A stretch of DNA of 16,678 nt, from positions 1-16,678 of the forward strand of contig JALOBD010000033.1 of assembly GCA_023228445.1 (NCBI GenBank). Reading direction: 5' to 3'. The position numbers were made by a program, and so were the translations under genes. The stretch is from Sphaerochaeta sp. Lineage in GTDB: Bacteria > Spirochaetota > Spirochaetia > Sphaerochaetales > Sphaerochaetaceae. Every line of letters starts with the position of its first letter. Position 1 is the stretch's first letter. A model generated the notes under the pieces. It did not search any database. It had not been told where the DNA came from and was given only the letters and a program-made list of their open reading frames with translations. This document shows positions 1-8,011 of this stretch, piece by piece.

Positions 1-795
1 GGCGCTGAGGATCTGCTTCTGCTCACTCTCGGTCTTTCCCTGCCACTGGGCAAGTTGACCACGTCCGTAGGAGCGGTACGCCTCGGCAATCTGGTTTCGT
101 TCCTTGATCATCCGCTGGTAGACGCTCTCGGTGAGGTCGTCGCTGTAGCGGATCTGGCGAACCACGATGTCGATGAGCTCGATGCCGAAGCCGTCGGTGA
201 ACGGCTTGGCTTGGTTGTACATCATCGTCGACAGTCCGTCACGCCCGATCTTGATCGTTTCCTGCTTGGCCACGGTGGCCGTCAGGTTGCGCAGTGTCTC
301 GGCGTCCTCCACCGAATCGAGGCTCTGCACATCCTCCTCGATGGTGATGGTGTTGATCTGGTTGGTATTGCGTACCGCCTCGTTGAGGTAGTTCTCACTG
401 ACAATCGTCCGAATGGAGCTGTCCAACACGTCGTTGAGCCGGAAGAGCCCGTTGTCGATGGTGTTCACCGTCTCGTAGTAGAGTGCCGGGTCGGCGATCA
501 GCCAGCGTGCGGTGGTATCGACCCAGATGAACTGGTTCTCCTTGGTCGGGATGCGTTGTGCCGCGCCGTCCCAGCTGAGTATCTTCTTGGGGTAGAGCAC
601 CACGTTGTCGATGAGCGGCATCTTGAACTTCAAGCCGGCATCCCGCTCGATATTGACGATCTTTCCAAAACGGGTGACCACCGACTGCTGTCCCTCAAAG
701 AGGATGTAGAAGGGGCCGAGCAACACGAAGATCACGATGAAAAGGACGATGATCACGATGGTGGTAATGGCTTTCTTGTTCACATTCATACTCAT
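1..795 (-). CDS. hflC: HflC, FtsH-associated SPFH membrane protein (3' end cut by window edge)
   Basis: Partner of HflK; in characterised bacteria the HflKC complex surrounds the membrane protease FtsH and tunes its activity. The frame is open from ATG at 795 to base 1, giving 265 codons, so the C-terminus lies outside the window. Residues about 9-31 form one hydrophobic membrane anchor after a short basic N-terminus. An SPFH/band-7 domain follows, with the expected early segment EGQQSVVTRFGK near residues 34-45. A Gln/Glu-rich stretch (LAQWQGKTESEQKQ) sits near the cut. The ATG overlaps the hflK stop as ATGA (792-795), so translation is probably coupled. Order hflK then hflC is the usual one. 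A second ATG at 789 is possible but less likely because it loses the overlap. Family assignment is firm; HflC rather than another SPFH protein rests on sequence character and on its place after hflK. Confidence 0.9.
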   Translation of the reverse strand, partial: MSMNVNKKAITTIVIIVLFIVIFVLLGPFYILFEGQQSVVTRFGKIVNIERDAGLKFKMPLIDNVVLYPKKILSWDGAAQRIPTKENQFIWVDTTARWLIADPALYYETVNTIDNGLFRLNDVLDSSIRTIVSENYLNEAVRNTNQINTITIEEDVQSLDSVEDAETLRNLTATVAKQETIKIGRDGLSTMMYNQAKPFTDGFGIELIDIVVRQIRYSDDLTESVYQRMIKERNQIAEAYRSYGRGQLAQWQGKTESEQKQILSA

Positions 796-1775
796 TTTGC
801 ACCCCCTTCGAGCATCTGGATGGGCAGGAAGTTGGCAAGCTTCTTGTCAACCAGCGTCACCGACCCACCTTCCTGAGGGGTGATGATCGACTCCATCGTC
901 TCGATGTAGAGACGGCGGCGGGTGATCTCCTTGCTCTTCTCATACTCCTGTCTCACGCTGTCAAAGCGTGCCACATCACCCTGGGCCTGGTTGACCCGCT
1001 CGCTGGCGTAGCCCTCTGCGACCTGGATGATTTGGTTGGCCTCTCCGCGTGCCGACGGGATTACCTTGTTGTAGTTCTGCTTGCCCTCGTTGATGAGGCG
1101 GTTCATGTCCTGGATGGCCTTGTTGACATCCTCAAAGGCGTCCTGGACCTCTCCGACCGGTGGGACGATGTTCTGAAGCTTCACGGTGATGACGCGCACT
1201 CCCAGACCGAAGGTGTCGAAGAGGGTTTGCATGTTCTCCTGCGCCTCGACCTCGATGCGGGTTCGCTGGCTGGTCATGACGCTGAGGATCGGCAGGTCGC
1301 CGACGAGCTTGTTCATCACACTCTGGCTGATGTCCCTGATTGTCGTCTCACGGCTCTCCACATTGAAGAGCCAATTGTAGGCGTTCTCAATCTTGTACTG
1401 GACGATCCACTGCACGTCGATGATGTTCAAGTCTCCGGTGAGCATGAGGCTCTCGTTGGTGTAGTCGGCATGCTGGAAGAGCGGCGACCCGCCGCTGTTG
1501 GTCCGATAGCCGAAGGTCATCGTCTGCACCACCTGGGTGGGAACGTTGTAACTGGCTTCGATGCCAAGCGGAATCTTGGTCTGAAGGCCAGGTCCGACGG
1601 TTCGGTTGTACTTTCCAAGGCGCAGGACAACAGCTTGTTCGGTCTGGTCGACGACGAAGAAGCTGCTGAGCACCAGCATGACAAGCACAACAGCTGCCAC
1701 GACCCACAGTACGAGTTTCGGGCTGAGGTTCACCGTCCTTCTTGCAGGCCTTGGGCTTTGCTGCATGGTATCCAT
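792..1775 (-). CDS. hflK: HflK, FtsH-associated SPFH membrane protein
   Basis: 327-aa SPFH/band-7 protein expected to form the membrane HflKC complex that modulates FtsH proteolysis. Residues 1-20 are polar and basic, 21-42 form a single transmembrane helix, and the SPFH domain follows (VVDQTEQAVVLRLGKYNRTV at 41-60). A long helical region near 215-295 is rich in Gln, Glu and Arg (EGYASERVNQAQGDVARF), typical of HflK. It lacks the long Gly/Pro-rich N-terminal extension of the E. coli protein, so it is on the short side. Start at 1775 is supported by AAGGAG at 1786-1781, five bases upstream. An internal ATG at 1766 is less well placed. The gene has its own promoter in the gap shared with metG and is coupled to hflC by an ATGA overlap. 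Confidence 0.92.
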   Translation of the reverse strand: MDTMQQSPRPARRTVNLSPKLVLWVVAAVVLVMLVLSSFFVVDQTEQAVVLRLGKYNRTVGPGLQTKIPLGIEASYNVPTQVVQTMTFGYRTNSGGSPLFQHADYTNESLMLTGDLNIIDVQWIVQYKIENAYNWLFNVESRETTIRDISQSVMNKLVGDLPILSVMTSQRTRIEVEAQENMQTLFDTFGLGVRVITVKLQNIVPPVGEVQDAFEDVNKAIQDMNRLINEGKQNYNKVIPSARGEANQIIQVAEGYASERVNQAQGDVARFDSVRQEYEKSKEITRRRLYIETMESIITPQEGGSVTLVDKKLANFLPIQMLEGGAK

Positions 1776-1807
1776 GGTTTCTCCTTACGTGCAGAGCGCA
1801 CACCTTC

Positions 1808-1836
1808 AATGTACCCACTGGCCTGGGCATCGTCAA
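1808..1836 (-). promoter_or_regulatory. Sigma-70 promoter for hflK-hflC
   Basis: On the minus strand, TTGACG (1836-1831) is followed by exactly 17 bases and TACATT (1813-1808). Transcription should start near 1801, leaving a leader of about 25 nt carrying the AAGGAG site. No equally good promoter for metG is seen on the other strand of the same gap. Confidence 0.65.
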
Positions 1837-1876
1837 GGAGCGGGTGGCATTGAAATAAAGGGCTTGGAGAGCTATC

Positions 1877-4087
1877 ATGGGCGGTATGAAAAAGAGATTG
1901 ATCACCAGCGCGCTCCCCTATGTGAACAACATCCCCCACCTGGGTAACCTCACCCAGGTGCTCTCGGCCGATGTCTTTGCCCGATTCTGCCGCTCAAAGG
2001 GGTATGAGACCCTCTACATCTGCGGCACCGACGAGTACGGTACCGCCACCGAGACGAGGGCGTTGAAGGAGGGGATCACCCCGCGTGAGCTCTGTGACCG
2101 CTACCACGCCATCCACCGTGACATCTACAAATGGTTTGAGATCGAGTTCGACCACTTCGGGCGTACCAGCACCCCGCTCCAGACTGAGATCGTCCAGGAT
2201 ATCTTTTGCAAGGTCGATGAAGCCGGCTATATCAACGAGCACGAGGTGGAGCAGCTCTACTGCCCCACCTGCCACCGCTTCCTCGCCGACCGCTTTGTCG
2301 AGGGGACCTGCCCCAACTGCGGTTATGATCGGGCACGGGGCGACCAATGCGACAACTGCCAGACGTTGCTCGATCCCACCGAACTCATCAACCCCCGGTG
2401 CGGCGTCTGCTCCACCACCCCCGAGGTCAAACGGACAAAGCACCTCTACATCGACCTTCCCAAGGCGTTGCCGCTCCTCGAGGCGTGGATGGAGAAGGCG
2501 AGCGTCGATGGGTTTTGGGCCCATAACGCCATCCAGATGACCCGCTCATGGATCCGCGACGGTCTGAAGGAGCGCTGCATCACCCGGGACCTGGAGTGGG
2601 GCATCCCGGTGCCCAAGGAGGGGTACGAACACAAGGTCTTCTATGTGTGGTTCGACGCACCCATCGGCTACATCTCCATCACGGCAAACATCACCGATAC
2701 CTGGCAGTCGTGGTGGCATGATCCGGCCAACGTCGAGCTCTTCCAGTTCATCGGCAAGGACAACATCCCCTTCCATACGGTCATCTTCCCCTCCTGCCTC
2801 TTGGCAACCGGGGAGGAGTGGACGATGCTCCACCACATGTCAAGCACCGAGTACCTCAACTATGAGGGGGGCAAGTTCAGCAAGAGCCTTGGCATCGGGA
2901 TCTTTGGCAACGACGTACAGGATACGGGCATTCCCGCCGATGTGTGGCGTTTTTACGTCTACCTCAACCGCCCGGAGAAGAGCGACGTGACCTTCAGCTG
3001 GACCGACTTTCAGGAGAAGGTCAACGGCGAGCTCATCGGCAACCTCTCAAACCTCGTCAACCGCACGTTGACCTTCGTCAGGCGCTTCTACCCCGATGGT
3101 GAGATCTTCTCATCAGAGATCGACGGGGCGCTCTGGCAGGAGGTCAAGAGTCGTGAAGCAAAAATCGATGCGCTCTTGGAGCGTGCCGAGGAGCGTGACG
3201 GGTTGAGGCAGATCCTCGCCCTCTCCTCGCTGGGCAACAAGGCCTTCCAGGACGCAGAGCCGTGGAAGTTGCGCACCACTGACCCCGAGCGGGCAAAGAG
3301 CCTGCTCAAGACGCTCGTCTACCTGATCCGCGACCTCGGCGTCATGATCGAGCCGTACCTGCCCACCGCCAGCGCCACCATCCTTGGCTTCTTGGGAGCC
3401 GAGGGGGCGCGGTGGACTGACTTGGGGACGGAGGAGGGCATCGAGGGGGTGGGTGAAGTGAGCCTGCTCTTTGAGAAGCTCGAGGATGAACAGATCAATG
3501 CACTGAGGGCGCGCTACAGCGGCAGCCAGGAGGAACGCAAGGAACATATGGAGAAAGAGATGGAGAACACAGAGACCGAGATCAGCTTGGCCGACCGCTT
3601 CGCCGATCGGGTCATCCTTAAAGTTGCACACATCAATGAGGTGGTAAAGCACCCTCAGGGAGACAAGCTCTACATCCTCACCCTCGACATGAAGGAAGAG
3701 GAGGAGCGGACCATCGTCAGCTCGATCGTCCCGTTCTATGAGGCGGATGAGCTTCAGGGACGCAATATCGTTGTGGTGAGCAACCTCAAGCCGGCGAACT
3801 TTCGCGGTGTGAAGAGCCGGGGGATGCTGCTTGCAGCAAACGATCCGGCGGCGCCTGAACACACCACCTGTGAGGTAATCTTCGCCGATCAGTTTGAGGC
3901 GGGCACGATCCTCACCCTTGAGGGGCACGAGGCGCCCAACCTCGACCAGCCGTATATCAAGGCCGACCACTTCTTCGCCATGCCGATCTACACCGAGGAT
4001 GGTGTGGTGAAGGTCGATGGCAAGGCCATCGCAAGCGAGGGCAAACACCTCTACGCAAAGCGCTACCTCAACGGCGTGGTCAACTGA
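1877..4087 (+). CDS. metG: Methionyl-tRNA synthetase with C-terminal tRNA-binding domain
   Basis: Charges tRNA-Met with methionine in the cytoplasm. At 736 aa it is the long class I form: catalytic Rossmann fold, zinc insertion, anticodon-binding helices, then a C-terminal EMAPII/Trbp111-like OB domain. The HIGH-type motif is PHLGN at 20-24 and the KMSKS-type motif is KFSKS at 333-337. The zinc insertion has four CxxC knuckles (CPTC, CPNC, CDNC, CGVC), the two-zinc type. The OB domain covers about 565-680 (ADRVILKVAHINEVVKHPQG; GVKSRGMLLAA), joined by a charged linker. GGAG at 1866-1869 lies seven bases before ATG 1877. The inner ATG at 1886 has no usable site at proper spacing, so 1877 is preferred. 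The FemX-like gene follows after 11 nt, apparently in the same transcript. Confidence 0.97.
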   Translation: MGGMKKRLITSALPYVNNIPHLGNLTQVLSADVFARFCRSKGYETLYICGTDEYGTATETRALKEGITPRELCDRYHAIHRDIYKWFEIEFDHFGRTSTPLQTEIVQDIFCKVDEAGYINEHEVEQLYCPTCHRFLADRFVEGTCPNCGYDRARGDQCDNCQTLLDPTELINPRCGVCSTTPEVKRTKHLYIDLPKALPLLEAWMEKASVDGFWAHNAIQMTRSWIRDGLKERCITRDLEWGIPVPKEGYEHKVFYVWFDAPIGYISITANITDTWQSWWHDPANVELFQFIGKDNIPFHTVIFPSCLLATGEEWTMLHHMSSTEYLNYEGGKFSKSLGIGIFGNDVQDTGIPADVWRFYVYLNRPEKSDVTFSWTDFQEKVNGELIGNLSNLVNRTLTFVRRFYPDGEIFSSEIDGALWQEVKSREAKIDALLERAEERDGLRQILALSSLGNKAFQDAEPWKLRTTDPERAKSLLKTLVYLIRDLGVMIEPYLPTASATILGFLGAEGARWTDLGTEEGIEGVGEVSLLFEKLEDEQINALRARYSGSQEERKEHMEKEMENTETEISLADRFADRVILKVAHINEVVKHPQGDKLYILTLDMKEEEERTIVSSIVPFYEADELQGRNIVVVSNLKPANFRGVKSRGMLLAANDPAAPEHTTCEVIFADQFEAGTILTLEGHEAPNLDQPYIKADHFFAMPIYTEDGVVKVDGKAIASEGKHLYAKRYLNGVVN

Positions 4088-4098
4088 CGGAGGGCGCG

Positions 4099-5094
4099 GT
4101 GCAAGTCAGTGCGTGCCCCGTCAGTACACTCTCGGGGGCACACTCTGCGCTGCAGACGCCACGGTGGGCAACCATCAAGGAAGCGCATGGTTGGGTTGCA
4201 TACGGTTTCACCATTGAGAGGGGAGGTCGGGTCACTGACCTCCTCGTCTTGGTCCGGCCGATCATTGCACGCTACACGCTTGCCTACATCCCCTTCGCCC
4301 CCGCAGGGATCGAGGGGGGGGAGTTGGCACAGCTGGCCTCCAAGCTGAGAGCACTGCTGCCCCGTTCGGTCTTCGTCCTGCGCTTCGATCTGCCGTTTGG
4401 TGCTGTCGGTGCATTCGACCACCATCTCCTCATCCCCTGCCACTCCTCCATCCAGCCCGAAGCGACAATCCGCATGGATCTGAGGGCGGGTTACGCGGCG
4501 GTGAGAAGCGGGTATCATGATCGGGCCAACCGTGCCTTGAAGAAGATTGCCACCACACCGCTCTCCATTGGTGAGTATGCAGGTGAGCAAGCACTCTTCG
4601 ATGACTTTTTTGCGCTCTACCGACACACGGCAGAGCGGGAGGGCTTTCTCGGTCGAAGCCGTGCCTACCTGGCTACCATTGTCGGCGATGGATCGGACCC
4701 TTGGGTTCGCCTCTTGTACGCCACCCTCGATGGTACCCTCGTGGCAGCCATCATCGTACTCTTCTCTCAGGCTGAGGCGCTCTATCTCTTCGGTGCATCG
4801 AGGCGCCTGGAGGGCATCTCCCCCTCCTATGCACTGCAGGACCGAGCCATCGAGATGGCGTGCGCTCGCGGCTGTCTCATCTACGATCTTCATGGGGTGG
4901 GGGGGCCGGAGGGACGTGGCAGCCACCTCTCGAGCCTTGAACTCTTCAAACGCTCCTTCGGGGGCGAACGTGTTGAGCGGGCGCCGACGCTGGACGTGCC
5001 CTACCGCAGGCGAGCATGGCTGCTCTTTCGAGGTGCTGAGAGAATCAGAATCTTCGCAGTCAGGATCAGACGAGCGTTGAGACGAGTGCCTTGA
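4099..5094 (+). CDS. FemA/FemX-like (FemAB family) peptidoglycan aminoacyltransferase
   Basis: 331-aa protein with the features of the FemAB/MurM family, two GNAT-like folds that use aminoacyl-tRNA to add an amino acid to the lipid II stem peptide. Recognisable family segments are the basic helix after the first domain (about residues 125-150, with HDRANRALKKI), the second-domain region FFALYRHTAEREGF, a strand pair around LLYATLDGTLVAAIIVLFS, and YLFGASRRLEGISPSYALQ near 235-253. The acceptor and donor amino acids cannot be read from the sequence. The start is GTG 4099, with GGAGGG at 4089-4094 and four-base spacing. It follows metG by 11 nt and runs into murD, overlapping its 3' end by 29 bp on the opposite strand. 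Family assignment is good; the specific substrate is unknown, so no symbol is given. Confidence 0.8.
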   Translation: MQVSACPVSTLSGAHSALQTPRWATIKEAHGWVAYGFTIERGGRVTDLLVLVRPIIARYTLAYIPFAPAGIEGGELAQLASKLRALLPRSVFVLRFDLPFGAVGAFDHHLLIPCHSSIQPEATIRMDLRAGYAAVRSGYHDRANRALKKIATTPLSIGEYAGEQALFDDFFALYRHTAEREGFLGRSRAYLATIVGDGSDPWVRLLYATLDGTLVAAIIVLFSQAEALYLFGASRRLEGISPSYALQDRAIEMACARGCLIYDLHGVGGPEGRGSHLSSLELFKRSFGGERVERAPTLDVPYRRRAWLLFRGAERIRIFAVRIRRALRRVP

Positions 5095-6385
5095 ACTGGT
5101 TGCCTCGATCGAATTCGTTTGCAAAGAGGTCGAAGGAGGCAGCTCCAGGGCTAAGGAGGATGACCTGGATGAGGTTGGGGACCTCAGCATGCTTGCCCCG
5201 CGCCTCATGGTAGCTGGCCGTAAGGGCATCGTCCATCGTGGAGAAGGGGCCCATGTAGCTGATGTTGCGCTCCTGGAGCAACGGCAGCAGCTTGGCCCGG
5301 GTGAAGGTACCGTCGAGCAACGAGAGGCTTGCCGCCCCTTCCAGCTCTTCGATCATCACATCGGGGTTGAGATTCTTATCGGTGCCGCCGCAGATGAGGT
5401 GGACGACCAACTCGGAAAAGCGTGAATAGGTGAAGTGAACTGCCTCGGGAATCGTGGCAGCGCTGTCGTTGATGAAGATGATGCCATCCTTGCTGGCGAC
5501 CTGTTCGATGCGGTGTGGCACCCCTTGGAAGGTGGAGAGCGCGTTGATGACGGGGCGATACTTGAAGCCCAAGGAGAGGAGGATGGCATAGGCGCTCTTG
5601 AGGTGGGGCATCTGTTCAAGATCCTTGGCACTGACGTGGTCGATGCCACGGATCTTCCGCTTCTCCAAGCCGGTGAGGCGTCCGATGCGTTCGACCAGCG
5701 CATCGGGGACGACGGCGTTCTTCACCGTTGGGGTGAAGAGCTCGAGCTTGTCCTCGAGGTAGCGCTCGATGGAGTCATAGGTGTTGAGGTGGTCGGGGTA
5801 GAAGTTTGTCATCGCACACACCTCCATGGCGGGCAGGTTGCCATGCAATGCGGTGACGGTGTCCCGTACCTGCCAGGAGGAGAATTCACAGACCAGATAG
5901 TCGGGTAATGGCCGTCCCTCTCGCTTGCGTGCCTCCCACTCACAGAGGACGGTGAAGGCGCTGATGCCCATGTTGCCGCACTGCATCGCTTCGTAGCCCA
6001 GCTCATCGAGCACGTGGGCAACCGCAGCACTGGTGGTGGTCTTGCCTTTGGTGCCGGTGATGGCGATGATTTTGACCTCTTCACACCATGGTGAGGAGAA
6101 GAGCCAGGCGAAGTCGTTGATGACCATCCGGGCCTTGGCGAGCATCGGGTGGTTGGGGGCGATGGCGGGGTTCTTGATGACGATATCGGCCCAGAGGAAC
6201 TCCTCGCTGCGGTGCTCGCCGATGATGAGGCGGGCGCCGCGGGCCTTGAGCTCATCGATTGAGCCCTTCAGCTGCTCATCCCCCTTCAAGTCAGTGATCC
6301 TCACCTCATCGCCGCGGTCGAGAAAGTACGAAGCGGCGGCATGGCCTCCCCCATGTATTCCTAAACCGAAGACCAGAACCTTCAT
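5066..6385 (-). CDS. murD: UDP-N-acetylmuramoyl-L-alanine--D-glutamate ligase
   Basis: Cytoplasmic ATP-dependent ligase that adds D-glutamate to UDP-MurNAc-L-Ala in peptidoglycan precursor synthesis. 439 aa, the normal size. The N-terminal nucleotide-binding domain begins MKVLVFGLGIHGGGHAAASY. The ATP P-loop is GTKGKTTT at 111-118. Further along are the Mur central-domain FYPDHLNTYDSIERYLEDK segment and the GVPHRIEQV and NDSAATIPEA motifs marking the C-terminal domain. The start is ATG 6385, with GGAGGG (6394-6389) just upstream; the frame is open for 58 more codons upstream but those have no family similarity and no ribosome site. Transcribed towards the FemX-like gene, sharing its last 29 bp. 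The HGGG variant of the N-terminal loop differs from the E. coli GLG-TG-S pattern. Confidence 0.96.
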   Translation of the reverse strand: MKVLVFGLGIHGGGHAAASYFLDRGDEVRITDLKGDEQLKGSIDELKARGARLIIGEHRSEEFLWADIVIKNPAIAPNHPMLAKARMVINDFAWLFSSPWCEEVKIIAITGTKGKTTTSAAVAHVLDELGYEAMQCGNMGISAFTVLCEWEARKREGRPLPDYLVCEFSSWQVRDTVTALHGNLPAMEVCAMTNFYPDHLNTYDSIERYLEDKLELFTPTVKNAVVPDALVERIGRLTGLEKRKIRGIDHVSAKDLEQMPHLKSAYAILLSLGFKYRPVINALSTFQGVPHRIEQVASKDGIIFINDSAATIPEAVHFTYSRFSELVVHLICGGTDKNLNPDVMIEELEGAASLSLLDGTFTRAKLLPLLQERNISYMGPFSTMDDALTASYHEARGKHAEVPNLIQVILLSPGAASFDLFANEFDRGNQFKALVSTLV

Positions 6386-6403
6386 GCACCCTCCATCACC
6401 CCC

Positions 6404-6432
6404 ATAGTAGAAAAAAAGTGGCCGCTGGGCAA
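6404..6432 (-). promoter_or_regulatory. Sigma-70 promoter for murD
   Basis: On the minus strand TTGCCC (6432-6427), 17 bases, then TACTAT (6409-6404). The predicted start near 6397 gives a very short leader that holds the GGAGGG site. The spacer contains a run of seven T, typical of an AT-rich promoter core. Confidence 0.55.
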
Positions 6433-6439
6433 GTATAAT

Positions 6440-6661
6440 ATGTATCTCCCATGACGCTTCTGTGTTTCGCAGAAAACCGATGGTGCATAGCGATGTCGCA
6501 GCGGAAGAACTATGTGGGGAACATGCAAATTTGGCACGCGACTTAACATTCTCTTCCATTATACGTGCCTTGTACTTGCTGAGCGCTCACAGCCACCGGA
6601 TGCATCGAGCGCCAAAGCTCGCAAAAGGGAGCGCACACGGTTTTAAGGAGTGGAGAATGCC
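6440..6661. other. Non-coding stretch upstream of the ankyrin relic; nothing firmly recognised
   Basis: No gene with a ribosome site and family similarity is visible here on either strand. A perfect TATAAT occurs just before it on the plus strand (6434-6439) but has no convincing -35 box. An 83-codon plus frame (6462-6713) is open but reads as random. One short part of it, MHRAPKLAKG near 6600-6629, loosely resembles the start of an ankyrin repeat and could be an older part of the pseudogene that follows. Confidence 0.4.
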
Positions 6662-6998
6662 ATGTTCACCGTCAGGAGGCAGCTGCTCGAGGTGGGCGCT
6701 GATATGCATGTAGTCGAGACACCCCGCTGATGCGCCTATGCATGCAGAGTGTCGGCGTTGGGAGACTGCACGCCTCCTTGTCGAGAATAGAGCAAAGATT
6801 GAAGGGTACTCGCCCCACGGTGTCTCTGCCAGCAATCGTTGAGCAGAGTGCGCAATGGTGGAGTAGCTGCTGCAATTGGGTATGGGCACCACCAACTTCG
6901 ACCACACTGGCGAGGAGAGAAAAAACCTATTCGGAACCCTGGATGAGGAGCCTCCGGCAGCGTACATGGTCATCGTTGTCCAACAACAGTTGATGTCA
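6662..6998 (+). pseudogene. Decayed ankyrin-repeat protein gene
   Basis: Ankyrin-repeat signatures are spread over two frames and broken by stops. Frame A (6662-6720) reads RRQLLEVGADMHVVETP, the second helix and loop of a repeat, then hits TGA at 6728. The shifted frame (from about 6723) continues ADAPMHAECRRWETARLLVE, then NRAKIEGYSPHGVSA, then AECAMVE-stop-LLQLGMG and TTNFDHTGEE, with stops at 6840 and 6864. Spacing fits: 11 residues separate GAD from the next MH (canonical xLH), and 11 again separate RAK from the next repeat start. Helix pairs are about three residues short, consistent with small in-frame losses. About two and a half repeats are visible; the region after 6900 (ERKNLFGTLDEEPP) may be its C-terminal tail. 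The right boundary is set by the promoter of the next gene and is approximate. Relation to the downstream DraG gene is unknown. Confidence 0.7.
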
Positions 6999-7004
6999 TA
7001 TAGT
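6976..7004 (+). promoter_or_regulatory. Sigma-70 promoter for the ADP-ribosylglycohydrolase gene
   Basis: TTGTCC (6976-6981), 17 bases, TATAGT (6999-7004); predicted start near 7011. This places transcription start after the first in-frame ATG (7006), which supports 7039 as the real translation start. Confidence 0.6.
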
Positions 7005-7038
7005 AATGGTAGATTCATGCAACAGGGGGAGCCGTGTG

Positions 7039-7977
7039 ATGGAAGAAGTGGAGAGACGGGCGCTGGGGGCGCTGTTGGGCTTGTTCGTCGGCGATGCATT
7101 CGGCGCGCAGACGGAGTTTATCACCGAGGAGAGACTGGTACAGGCCCATCCAAACGGCTTGCTGGAGATGGATGAGCGCGAGCGCTGTATCGGCGTGTCC
7201 GGTATGATCACCGATGACAGTGAGATGGCCATCATGCTGGCAAAGAGCATGATCAAACAGGGCACGGTGGACAGTGAGGATATCCGCAGCGGATACATGC
7301 GGTGGCTTGATGCATTGCCGTCGGATATTGGAACGACCATCCTCACCGCACTTCGCGAAGGAGTATTGAACCCAGACAGTCAGGCAAACGGAGCCCTGAT
7401 GCGCGTCGCACCCATTGGCGTCGCGGGTGCCACGCTCAGCGAAGAAGCAATCATCGCCTTCAGTGACAGCGACTGTGCCATAACGCATATCCATCCGGTC
7501 TGCCGTGACGCGAACCGACTCTGGGCGCTTGCCATCGCCAAGGTTGTTCGAGAGGGACTCTCTGCTCCCCAGGTGTATGAGTATCTATTGAGCATTGCAC
7601 CGCAGGTGACTGAAGAGGAGATTCTGCTCGATACAATCCGAGAGGCAAGGAGCAAAGCCCCAGCCTCTTGTGATGGCAGGGGCCAAGGGTGGGTCATCCT
7701 TGCCCTTCACCTCTCCCTCCATACACTGCTCCATGCTTCCGGCATCGAGGAGGGGATCATACAGATCACCATGCGGGGAGGGGACGCCGACACCAATGCG
7801 GCCATCTATGGAGCACTTGCAGGAGCGGTCTTTGGCGCTGATGCCATCCCCATCCGTTGGATCGAGGCACTGCGGCCGACACGATGTCTTGAGGACCTCT
7901 TGGGTGCGGAGGCAGCCGATCTTGCGGCACTTGCCCATACCCTGTCAACGGGATTGGTGCGCCTGGGCACTATTTGA
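7039..7977 (+). CDS. ADP-ribosylglycohydrolase (DraG/ARH family)
   Basis: 312-aa enzyme of the DraG/ARH fold, which removes ADP-ribose from modified proteins or small molecules using two bound metal ions. Metal and catalytic motifs are intact: GDAFGAQTE (18-26), ITDDSE (57-62), NGALMR (117-122), THIHP (149-153) and GGDADTN (247-253), the last followed by the family's typical small-residue helix AAIYGALAGAVFGADAIP. Start ATG 7039 has AGGGGGAG at 7024-7031 with seven-base spacing; an upstream ATG at 7006 lacks a site and precedes the predicted transcription start. It is a single gene with its own promoter between two gene relics. No DraT-like or other ADP-ribosyltransferase is present, so its target cannot be inferred: dinitrogenase reductase is unlikely without nif genes, while reversal of a toxin modification or general ADP-ribose housekeeping is possible. 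Confidence 0.9.
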   Translation: MEEVERRALGALLGLFVGDAFGAQTEFITEERLVQAHPNGLLEMDERERCIGVSGMITDDSEMAIMLAKSMIKQGTVDSEDIRSGYMRWLDALPSDIGTTILTALREGVLNPDSQANGALMRVAPIGVAGATLSEEAIIAFSDSDCAITHIHPVCRDANRLWALAIAKVVREGLSAPQVYEYLLSIAPQVTEEEILLDTIREARSKAPASCDGRGQGWVILALHLSLHTLLHASGIEEGIIQITMRGGDADTNAAIYGALAGAVFGADAIPIRWIEALRPTRCLEDLLGAEAADLAALAHTLSTGLVRLGTI

Positions 7978-8011
7978 CTGTGTTCCTATTGGATGGCAGG
8001 GATCGGAAGGG

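Noticed and set aside
55..876. 273-codon plus-strand open frame
   Set aside because: Antisense of hflC and the 3' end of hflK; Asp/Val/Leu-rich shadow translation.
1814..1876. A metG promoter on the plus strand
   Set aside because: No pair of boxes with acceptable spacing was found; the AT-rich TTGAAATAAAG stretch near 1853-1863 is too close to the start codon to be convincing.
4063..5229. 388-codon minus-strand open frame
   Set aside because: Antisense shadow of the FemX-like gene in GC-rich DNA; translation has no family character and crosses the 3' end of murD.
6386..6559. N-terminal 58-codon extension of murD
   Set aside because: No ribosome site at 6559, no family similarity, and the extension would cover the murD promoter; the GGAGGG site fixes the start at 6385.
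6587..7099. 170-codon minus-strand open frame
   Set aside because: Low-complexity translation (Ser, Arg, Cys rich), no ribosome site, antisense to the ankyrin relic and the DraG start.
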